From an uncultured Pelagibacteraceae bacterium (GTDB taxonomy: Bacteria; Pseudomonadota; Alphaproteobacteria; Pelagibacterales; Pelagibacteraceae): a stretch of DNA of 39,499 nt. The notes below the pieces were generated by a model. It did no database searches. It had not been told where the DNA came from and was given only the letters and a program-made list of their open reading frames with translations. Where the stretch lies: NCBI GenBank assembly GCA_902581775.1, contig CACHPJ010000008.1, positions 1-39,499 of the forward strand, given 5' to 3'. Both the position numbers and the translations under genes were made by a program. Of this stretch, positions 33,725-39,499 are shown piece by piece (the stretch's first letter is position 1; each line of letters begins with the position of its first letter).

Positions 33725-34224
33725 TAGTTACAAGTTTTTTTTGCTGTATTGTAAGCTTTTGTAAATCCCATCATAGAATAATGGTCGGTAGTCTGTGTTC
33801 CATTTGTTGCGTTTGAAATTATCATTAAGTTTGTAGCTCTCTTCATTAATTTAATTAATTTTTTTTCTTCTCTTTCATCTAAAAGCCATGCAAAATTATT
33901 TTGTGAAAAAAAGGAAAAATTATTTCTTCCTGATTTTGCTGTAACGGATGAAGTTTTATATGGATGACCGCTTGTTACACTTACCTCATCTGTAACGCTT
34001 TCCTTTGGTCTAAATGATACAAAAATTCTCGACCCATCTCTTTTGAATGATGATGGGGATCTTTTAACAGGTTTTGTTTGGGCAAAACAAACCTTTCCAG
34101 TATCAGTTTCTAAACTGAAACTTTCCCAGTTTTTGTATTTACCTGTTGATTTTGGTTCATTAGCAAAAGAATGAGATGTAAATAAATAAAATATAAGAGA
34201 GAATATAAAAGTTTTTATCTTCAT
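33724..34224 (-). CDS. IalB-like secreted protein (invasion-associated locus B family)
   Basis: A 166-residue exported protein. A signal peptide covers about 1-21 (FIFSLIFYLFTSHSFA). The mature part has the family layout: W-Y/K-N-W-like NWESF, an early Cys in KVCFAQTKP, GRIFVSFRP-like RIFVSFRP, and a final Cys in KKTCN, which would form a disulfide. The name comes from Bartonella; in free-living alphaproteobacteria the role is unknown and not related to invasion as far as is known. It is co-directional with argG and overlaps it. Confidence 0.82.
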   Translation of the reverse strand: MKIKTFIFSLIFYLFTSHSFANEPKSTGKYKNWESFSLETDTGKVCFAQTKPVKRSPSSFKRDGSRIFVSFRPKESVTDEVSVTSGHPYKTSSVTAKSGRNNFSFFSQNNFAWLLDEREEKKLIKLMKRATNLMIISNATNGTQTTDHYSMMGFTKAYNTAKKTCN

Positions 34225-34268
34225 GAATACTTTTTTATACTAAAAAAAATGTAATTCAATGCTTAGTA

Positions 34269-35306
34269 TTAAGGTGCAGGATTTGGATTATTATTGTGAA
34301 TTAAATTGATTTTATCAATTGTTTCTTGATTAAGGTCGATATTAATGCTTTCAACATTTTCTTTAAGTTGTTCCATTGTAGTTGCACCAATAATATTACT
34401 AGTAACAAAGGGTCTTGAATTAACAAATGCTTGAGCAAGTTGTACCATAGTAATCTTATTTTCTTTTGCTAAACTAAAATATTCCTCGTATGCTTTCATT
34501 GCTATTGGATTAATCATTCTCTCCCAGCCTTTAAATAAAGTCATCCTTGAGTTTTTTGGCATAAGACCGTTTCTATATTTTCCTGACAAAGCTCCAGCGG
34601 CAAGAGGGTAATAAACTAGAAGACCACATTTTTCTCTAATTGAAATTTCTGACATACCAACCTCGTAAGTTCTATTCACCAAACTATAAGGATTCTGGAC
34701 CGACATCATTCTTGGTAAATTTTTATTTTTAGAAAGTTCTAAATATTTTGATAATCCATATGGCGTTTCGTTTGACATGCCAATGTATCTAATTTTACCT
34801 TTTTTAATAAACTTATCTAGTGCCTGTAAAATATTTTCAAAATTATTCCATTCGCCCTCATTTTTATTAACAGAAAACTCTCGTCTACCAAAACAGTTTG
34901 TTGATCTTTCAGGCCAATGTAATTGATATAAATCTATATAGTCCGTTTTTAATCTTTTTAAACTTCCATCGATAGCTTCACCAATTTTTTTTTCACTAAA
35001 ATTATTCCCTCCTCCTCGGATCCAATTGCATCCAGGACCAGCTACTTTTGAAGCTAAAATAATCTTTTCTCTATTTTTTCTTTTTTCAAACCAATTGCCA
35101 ATAATTATTTCTGTTTTACCATAGGATTCTGGTGTAGGTGGAACTGAATAAAGTTCTGCCGTATCAAAAAAATTTATGCCCTTATCGACAGAATAGTCCA
35201 TTTGTTCAAAAGCATCTTTTTCTGTATTTTGTGTCCCCCATGTCATAGTTCCAAGACATATCAAACTTACCTTTAAATCAGTGTTTCCAAGTTTTTTAAA
35301 TTTCAT
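34269..35306 (-). CDS. Aldo/keto reductase, Tas-like
   Basis: A TIM-barrel NADPH-dependent reductase with 345 residues, very close in length and layout to E. coli Tas. The catalytic tetrad is D48, Y53 (FFDTAELYSVPP), K87 (ASKVAGPG) and H130 (DLYQLHWPERSTNCFG). A GKIRYIGMSNETPYG stretch and SNIIGATTMEQLKENVES match the Tas/AKR11-12 branch. Substrate unknown. It lies 44 nt before the IalB-like gene in the same direction and is divergent from the Bax-inhibitor-like gene with a 76 bp gap. Confidence 0.92.
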   Translation of the reverse strand: MKFKKLGNTDLKVSLICLGTMTWGTQNTEKDAFEQMDYSVDKGINFFDTAELYSVPPTPESYGKTEIIIGNWFEKRKNREKIILASKVAGPGCNWIRGGGNNFSEKKIGEAIDGSLKRLKTDYIDLYQLHWPERSTNCFGRREFSVNKNEGEWNNFENILQALDKFIKKGKIRYIGMSNETPYGLSKYLELSKNKNLPRMMSVQNPYSLVNRTYEVGMSEISIREKCGLLVYYPLAAGALSGKYRNGLMPKNSRMTLFKGWERMINPIAMKAYEEYFSLAKENKITMVQLAQAFVNSRPFVTSNIIGATTMEQLKENVESINIDLNQETIDKINLIHNNNPNPAP

Positions 35307-35348
35307 AAAATGTAATTTTTGATGTTTTTTTAAAGGAATTATTGCCTA

Positions 35349-35376
35349 TTGAAAAGTTAATAAAAATTCTTATATT
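35349..35376 (+). promoter_or_regulatory. Promoter of the Bax-inhibitor-1-like gene
   Basis: TTGAAA (35349-35354), a 16 bp spacer, then TATATT (35371-35376), identical in hexamers and spacing to the rho promoter. The ATG is at 35383, only 6 bases after the -10 box, so the transcript would start at or next to the ATG and be leaderless. No ribosome binding site is visible. Confidence 0.5.
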
Positions 35377-35382
35377 GTATTC

Positions 35383-36135
35383 ATGGAATTTAACAAACAA
35401 ACTTCAACAATAAAATCTTCAGCTTCAGCAGCTATAATTGACCAGGGTCTCAGATCTTACATGCTGAAAGTTTACAACTATATGGCTTCAGGAGTGCTAC
35501 TTACAGGTTTCATTGCATTAATTTTATTTAAAATGTCTGTTGTCACCGGACCTGCTGGAGAAATTCTTGGATTAACTAATTTAGGTAATACAATTTACAA
35601 CTCAGGATTTGCATGGGTATTAATGTTAGCTCCCTTGGGAGTAGTTCTTTATATGAGTTTTGGAATTGCAAAAATGAGTGCTTCAAAGGCTCAGACAGTT
35701 TTTTGGATTTTTGCTGCACTAATGGGTGCATCTTTATCATCAATATTTTTAGCATATACAGGAACAAGTATAACTAGAGTATTTTTTATAACAGCGGGAA
35801 CATTCGGCGCTATGAGCATCTATGGTTACACTACAAAAAAAGATCTAACTAAGCTTGGATCTTTTTTAATTATGGGTTTATTTGGGATTATAATTGCCTC
35901 AATTGTAAATATTTTTTTAAAATCATCAATGATGTATTTTGTTATATCAATAATTGGAGTTTTAGTTTTTGTAGGATTAACAGCTTATGATACTCAAAAG
36001 ATTAAAAACATGTATCTTTCCAGTGATAGTGGAGAAGTCATAGGAAAAAAAGCTGTTATGGGCGCTTTAACATTATACCTAGATTTCATAAACCTTTTCA
36101 TAATGCTTTTAAGACTCTTCGGTCAAAGAAGATAA
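35383..36135 (+). CDS. Bax inhibitor-1/YccA family membrane protein
   Basis: A seven-helix inner-membrane protein of 250 residues. Family features include the N-terminal DQGLRSYMLKVYNYMASG stretch (about 20-37), SLSSIFLAYTGTSITRVFFI, LVFVGLTAYDTQKIKNMY with the conserved Asp, and a C-terminal GALTLYLDFINLFIMLLRLFG. Homologues include YccA, which binds FtsH, and pH-dependent calcium leak proteins. The first 20 residues are polar. It abuts the convergent DUF2794 gene without spacing. Confidence 0.94.
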   Translation: MEFNKQTSTIKSSASAAIIDQGLRSYMLKVYNYMASGVLLTGFIALILFKMSVVTGPAGEILGLTNLGNTIYNSGFAWVLMLAPLGVVLYMSFGIAKMSASKAQTVFWIFAALMGASLSSIFLAYTGTSITRVFFITAGTFGAMSIYGYTTKKDLTKLGSFLIMGLFGIIIASIVNIFLKSSMMYFVISIIGVLVFVGLTAYDTQKIKNMYLSSDSGEVIGKKAVMGALTLYLDFINLFIMLLRLFGQRR

Positions 36136-36483
36136 TTACTCAACTATTTTCAGATTACCCCAACTAGTTTTTCTAATTAATCTTTTTAAGTTTTCAGATT
36201 TTTTTATAATTTTACCATTCTTATCTTTAATAATAAATTTTTCGTTATAAGATTTTGGATTTAAGTTTTTGGATATTCTAAATATTGGTCTATCCGAGGC
36301 TACTTTATAAATATCAAATGATATCTCCTTTTTATCTGAAGTTAAGCTGTAGTCTTTCCAAGTCCCATTCGAAACCATTTGAGAATATAAATTAAAAATA
36401 ATTTGTAATTCCTGTTTCACGAAAAATCTCTCTCTTTCCTCATTTTTAAAATTTTTATTAATTATTAATTTAAATTTTTTCAT
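36136..36483 (-). CDS. DUF2794 family protein
   Basis: A 115-residue protein of an alphaproteobacterial-only family. The layout matches: FVKQELQIIFNLYSQMVSNG, then WKDYSLTSDKKEISFDIYK, then a RPIFRISKNLNPK strand, and a C-terminal ENLKRLIRKTSW helix. Function unknown. It overlaps the yciB gene by 4 nt, so the pair is co-translated. Confidence 0.82.
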   Translation of the reverse strand: MKKFKLIINKNFKNEERERFFVKQELQIIFNLYSQMVSNGTWKDYSLTSDKKEISFDIYKVASDRPIFRISKNLNPKSYNEKFIIKDKNGKIIKKSENLKRLIRKTSWGNLKIVE

Positions 36484-37022
36484 ATCTTATGTTTATTTAT
36501 TAAAGGTAATTGACAAGCCGTAAATACAAAAGTAAATATTAAAATTCCCCAAACTTTAAAATTAACCCAAAAGTATTCTGTTTGCGTTCTCCACACAAGT
36601 TCATTTATTATGGCAAGAAATATAAAGAATAAAATCCAACGATTATTTAATTTATTCCAACCTGTTTCGTCAATTAAAAATGCAGATTTAAAAATCACTT
36701 TTAAGAAATTTTTATTAAATAATTTTCCAAAAGCTAAGATAATTGCGAACAGGATATTAATAATTGTTGGTTTTATGTATAAAAAAACCGGGTTATCAAA
36801 ATACAAAGTTAAACCTCCAAAAATAGATACTAAACTTGCTCCCAATAAGGGTATAATCGCAATTTTCTTCTCAATTACATAAACAATTAATATTGCAACT
36901 AAAGTTGAAATGATAAGGGGTGGGATAGCTATCCTTAGGTCATTTCCACCTCGGTAATAAACAGTAAAAAAAATTAATAAAGGACCAAAATCAGTAATAA
37001 ATTTAATTAAAGATTTATTCAC
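36480..37022 (-). CDS. yciB: YciB-family inner-membrane septation protein
   Basis: A polytopic membrane protein of 180 residues with about five helices. It shows the family signature: an N-terminal FITDFGPLLIFFTVYY, a central SIFGGLTLYFDNPVFLYIKPTIIN, and LNNRWILFFIFLAIINELVWR near 125-145. YciB (also IspA or IspZ) influences cell envelope and septum formation in enterobacteria. It is divergent from hspQ with a 77 bp gap. Confidence 0.9.
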   Translation of the reverse strand: MNKSLIKFITDFGPLLIFFTVYYRGGNDLRIAIPPLIISTLVAILIVYVIEKKIAIIPLLGASLVSIFGGLTLYFDNPVFLYIKPTIINILFAIILAFGKLFNKNFLKVIFKSAFLIDETGWNKLNNRWILFFIFLAIINELVWRTQTEYFWVNFKVWGILIFTFVFTACQLPLINKHKI

Positions 37023-37099
37023 AGATATTTATTAGCATAAATTTTTGAGTAGATAAATTTATATATTGCATTTTGTAAAAAAATTATTATCTTTTACAT

Positions 37100-37420
37100 G
37101 TGAGTACAAATAATGCAAAATTTTCTATTGGAGAAGTAGTTAAACATAGGCACTTTGATTTTAGAGGTGTGATCTACGATGTAGATTTTGAATTTAATAA
37201 TTCTGAAGAATGGTATCAATCGATACCTAAGAATGTTAGACCCCGAAAAGACCAACCATTTTATCATTTGTTGGCTGAGAGCAATGAAGTTACTTACGAA
37301 GCATATGTTTCAGAACAAAATTTACTAATTGACCAATCAGGAAAACCAGTCAAACATCCTTTGGTTAATGAAATATTTCATGGAAAAAAAGGTTTAACCT
37401 ACATAAAACCATCCAATTAA
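37100..37420 (+). CDS. hspQ: HspQ-like heat shock / hemimethylated-DNA-binding YccV-type protein
   Basis: A 106-residue single-domain protein. The conserved features are KFSIGEVVKHRHFDFRGVIYDVDF at the N-terminus, RPRKDQPFYHLLAE in the middle, and YVSEQNLLID. HspQ modulates Lon or damaged protein handling in enterobacteria; the fold was first described as binding hemimethylated DNA. The start is GTG at 37100; an overlapping ATG at 37098 runs straight into TGA, so it cannot be used. It stands alone, divergent from yciB. Confidence 0.9.
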   Translation: MSTNNAKFSIGEVVKHRHFDFRGVIYDVDFEFNNSEEWYQSIPKNVRPRKDQPFYHLLAESNEVTYEAYVSEQNLLIDQSGKPVKHPLVNEIFHGKKGLTYIKPSN

Positions 37421-37484
37421 CTGCCACAAAAATAACATTATTGGTTCAAATCTCTGCCAAATAAATCAATTAATTATAATTATA

Positions 37485-37539
37485 CCTAATTGGGAATTCA
37501 TCAGTACTTCTTCAACTCCCTCTGCAATTCTCAATTAGG
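37485..37539. repeat. Inverted repeat upstream of ccmC
   Basis: A 14-base arm CCTAATTGGGAATT (37485-37498) is complemented by AATTCTCAATTAGG (37526-37539) with one G-T-type mismatch and a 27-base spacer. It lies between hspQ and ccmC, 46 bp before the ccmC ATG, in a 165 bp gap with no gene. There is no T-run after it, so it is not a standard terminator; it could be an RNA leader element or an operator. Confidence 0.55.
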
Positions 37540-37585
37540 CAAAATATCAACTTCACTAAAATCCAAGTTTATTGTAATTAATAGT

Positions 37586-38296
37586 ATGTTTCATTATTTT
37601 TCATTTACTAGTGTTTTTAAAATAATCGAAAAATTAATTAATTTCATTAATTCTATTTTTTTTATTATTTTGACGATAGGGTTAACCTTTGCATTAGTAT
37701 TATCTCCCCCAGATTACTTGCAAGGAGAAACTGTGAGAATAATGTATATACATGTTCCATCGGCCTGGATAGCTTTAGGATGTTATTCAGCTATATTTTT
37801 TTTAACAATACTTCATTATATTTTTAAAATTAAAAATTTTTTTATAATCAGCAAAAGCATTGCTCCAATCGGATTATTATTTACATGTTTAGCAATAATA
37901 ACCGGCTCAATATGGGGCAAGCCAACCTGGGGAACCTGGTGGGCATGGGATGCAAGACTTACCTCAATGATAATCTTAATGTGTTTTTACATACTTTACA
38001 TCATTTCTATTAAATTTATTAAAATCGATTCTCTAAAAGATAAAATTTCTACTTTTCTAATACTATTAGGAGCTATAAATATTCCTATTATAAAATACTC
38101 GGTGGACTGGTGGAACACTTTGCATCAACCTGCTAGTATAAATATCACTGGCACAAACACTATTCACTCATCCATGATCGTCCCATTAGCATTGATGTTA
38201 TTAGTTTTATTGATCTATTGTGCGCTAATTTTTCTAATGAAATATAAAACAGAAATCATTAAGATAAAGAAAAAAAACTTATTTAATTATGATTAA
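37586..38296 (+). CDS. ccmC: Heme exporter protein CcmC
   Basis: Inner-membrane component of cytochrome c maturation that presents heme to CcmE. It has 236 residues from Met 37586; the frame is open from 37490 but the preceding 32 residues match no known N-terminus and overlap the inverted repeat. Six hydrophobic segments are present. The tryptophan-rich heme motif TWGTWWAWDARLTS is at about 114-127, with conserved H56 in MYIHVPSAW and a later TLHQPAS His. It is the first of ccmC-ccmD-ccmE-ccmF. Confidence 0.94.
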   Translation: MFHYFSFTSVFKIIEKLINFINSIFFIILTIGLTFALVLSPPDYLQGETVRIMYIHVPSAWIALGCYSAIFFLTILHYIFKIKNFFIISKSIAPIGLLFTCLAIITGSIWGKPTWGTWWAWDARLTSMIILMCFYILYIISIKFIKIDSLKDKISTFLILLGAINIPIIKYSVDWWNTLHQPASINITGTNTIHSSMIVPLALMLLVLLIYCALIFLMKYKTEIIKIKKKNLFNYD

Positions 38297-38522
38297 AAAC
38301 ATATTTTTAACTAACACAGAATCAATTTTTGTTTTGGCATCCTTTTTAATTGTTTTTGTAGCATGTTTTATTTTTTATAAAAAAACACTAAAAACTTTAA
38401 AGAAATACGAGAATGAATTTTCTAAAGAAGTTAGTAAACTTCCTAAGACACGAAGACAGAGTGTGTTAAGAAAATCAAAAATTATTAACCATATTTTAGT
38501 TTCAACTAAAAAATCAATTTAA
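38289..38522 (+). CDS. ccmD: Heme exporter protein CcmD
   Basis: A 77-residue protein with one hydrophobic segment (about 12-29) followed by a basic tail. CcmD is poorly conserved and recognised mainly by size, single helix and position; here it lies between ccmC (8 nt overlap) and ccmE. It stabilises the CcmABCD complex and aids release of holo-CcmE. It is a little longer than usual. Confidence 0.82.
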   Translation: MIKNIFLTNTESIFVLASFLIVFVACFIFYKKTLKTLKKYENEFSKEVSKLPKTRRQSVLRKSKIINHILVSTKKSI

Positions 38523-38533
38523 AGCATTATTTA

Positions 38534-38959
38534 ATGCTAACAAAAAAAGTTAAAAATAGAATTGTATTTTTATCTTTAATCATTTTGACTCTTTTAATCT
38601 CGTCAATTTTTATATTTAAAGTACTTCAAAAAAATTTACTTTATTTTCTTACCCCAACTGAAATTTTAAATATTCAAGACACTAGAATAAATGAAGTTTA
38701 TAGAATTGGTGGAATGGTCAAAAAAAATTCTATAACAGCTAATAAAGATGAAATAAAATTTATAGTAACGGACTTTAATAATGAAATTCTGGTGACTTAC
38801 AAGGGATCAATTCCAAATTTATTTGCTGAAGGAAAGGGAGTAGTTGTAGAAGGCAAGCTCAAAGATAAAAAATTTATTATTGCTAAAAAGATTCTTGCTA
38901 AACACGATGAAAATTACATGCCGCCAGAGCTTGAAACTATTATGAAAGATGCTAAGTAA
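38534..38959 (+). CDS. ccmE: Cytochrome c maturation heme chaperone CcmE
   Basis: Periplasmic heme chaperone anchored by an N-terminal helix (about 9-28). The OB-fold domain shows YRIGGMVKKNSI and VTDFNNEILVTYKGSIPNLFAEGKGVVVEG. The heme-binding histidine is H124 with Y128 in LAKHDENYMPPE. It has 141 residues. It is 11 nt after ccmD, and its stop overlaps the start of ccmF by 11 nt. Confidence 0.95.
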   Translation: MLTKKVKNRIVFLSLIILTLLISSIFIFKVLQKNLLYFLTPTEILNIQDTRINEVYRIGGMVKKNSITANKDEIKFIVTDFNNEILVTYKGSIPNLFAEGKGVVVEGKLKDKKFIIAKKILAKHDENYMPPELETIMKDAK

Positions 38960-39499
38960 CACCGGAAATATATTAATTTTTTTTACTTTAATAACGTGTT
39001 TGCTAATTATTTTTAAATCAGCAAAAACTGTCTTAAAGCCATCAAAATTATTACCAAAAGAAATTTATCAAATTTCTTTATTACAATCTACTTTTTCATT
39101 AATGAGCTTTTTTGTTTTAGTCCTAGGATTTGTCTATTCAGATTTTTCTTTAATAACGGTATTTCAAAATTCACACACAACCAAACCTTTAATTTACAAA
39201 ATATCTGGCTCATGGGGAAATCACGAGGGCAGTCTTTTGTTGTGGATTAATGTACTGGCAATTTTCTCTTATTTATTTTTAATATATAGTAAAAATTTTG
39301 ATCACAAATTTAGAGCAGGCACATTATTAACTCAGAATCTTTTGTTAACAGGCTTTCTGATATTTTTATTATTTAACTCAAATCCATTTAGCCATATTTA
39401 TCCGATACCGAGTGAGGGATTAGGATTAAATCCAATTTTACAAGACCCTGCTTTAGCCATTCATCCACCTCTTCTTTATATAGGATTTGTTGGATCCTC
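38949..39499 (+). CDS. ccmF: Cytochrome c heme lyase subunit CcmF, 5' part (runs off the window)
   Basis: An open frame from ATG 38949 to the window end gives 183 residues of CcmF, which normally exceeds 600. Visible motifs are SWGNHEGSLLLWINVLA (about 89-105), from the heme-handling WGNHEGS region, and LNPILQDPALAIHPPLLYIGF (about 160-180), with the conserved His. CcmF takes heme from CcmE and attaches it to apocytochrome c with CcmH. The start overlaps ccmE by 11 nt. Confidence 0.95.
   Translation, partial: MLSNTGNILIFFTLITCLLIIFKSAKTVLKPSKLLPKEIYQISLLQSTFSLMSFFVLVLGFVYSDFSLITVFQNSHTTKPLIYKISGSWGNHEGSLLLWINVLAIFSYLFLIYSKNFDHKFRAGTLLTQNLLLTGFLIFLLFNSNPFSHIYPIPSEGLGLNPILQDPALAIHPPLLYIGFVGS

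Noticed and set aside
37443-37461. GGTTCAAAT followed by a CCA-like end, resembling the 3' part of a tRNA
   Set aside because: No T-stem pairing around the TTCAAAT loop and no acceptor, D or anticodon arms upstream.
37490-37585. N-terminal extension of CcmC from a TTG at 37490
   Set aside because: The extra 32 residues do not resemble CcmC, the start lies inside the inverted repeat, and Met 37586 gives the normal length.

Overview
The window comes from a very AT-rich, tightly packed alphaproteobacterial chromosome. Stop and start codons overlap at many junctions, there are no mobile elements, phage genes or CRISPR arrays, and intergenic gaps are almost all under 100 bp. Gene content and order (hslVU, Tim44-like, fxsA, secB, dnaQ, coaE, aroE, maf, ppsR, then hemE, hemH, hemJ, rho; rpe, heparinase-like, purH; ccmCDEF; DUF2794) together with Lys/Ile/Asn-rich proteins point to the SAR11 / Pelagibacterales group of marine bacteria. 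That placement is inferred from composition and synteny, not from a database search.

Layout. 1-2416: end of hslV, hslU, an Smr-domain protein and a Tim44-like protein. 2461-6753: fxsA and secB, converging on the operon ppsR-maf-aroE-coaE-dnaQ. 6754-7036: the most AT-rich gap, between ppsR and hemE, the position of the chromosome origin in several alphaproteobacteria; it is proposed here as oriC. 7037-10807: heme genes hemE, hemH, hemJ, then rho with its own promoter. 10804-14044: Lon-N-like protein, tRNA-Gly(GCC) with a near-consensus promoter, a Met/His-rich cupredoxin, pterin dehydratase, purH. 14046-18917: heparinase-like gene, rpe, a membrane protein, and a two-part sodium:solute symporter ending at a strong terminator. 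19061-23255: an unrecognised gene, acetyl-CoA synthetase with a highly basic N-terminal tail, an EVE protein, tsaD. 23294-27138: hemC, hemD, an MscS-type channel, yggT, folD.

27167-32537 is the most unusual part: a light/redox-looking neighbourhood. It has a photolyase of the FeS-BCP type that lacks part of the usual Fe-S ligand set, a DCC thiol oxidoreductase, a 47-residue DUF2256 zinc-ribbon protein, a secreted histidine phosphatase and a small His-tailed membrane protein on one strand. On the other strand are a second photolyase relative whose FAD domain comes first and is followed by an unplaced alpha/beta-like domain, a small membrane protein, an SDR lacking the catalytic tyrosine, and a PsiE protein. 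These genes may form a flavin/light-dependent system; the function is inference.

32546-39499: argG, an IalB-type secreted protein, a Tas-like aldo/keto reductase, a Bax-inhibitor-1 protein, DUF2794, yciB, hspQ, and the cytochrome c maturation genes ccmC, ccmD, ccmE and the start of ccmF, which runs off the window. Five heme-synthesis genes (hemC, D, E, H, J) plus the heme-delivery ccm genes make heme and cytochrome c production the main metabolic theme; acetate uptake (symporter plus acs) is the second.
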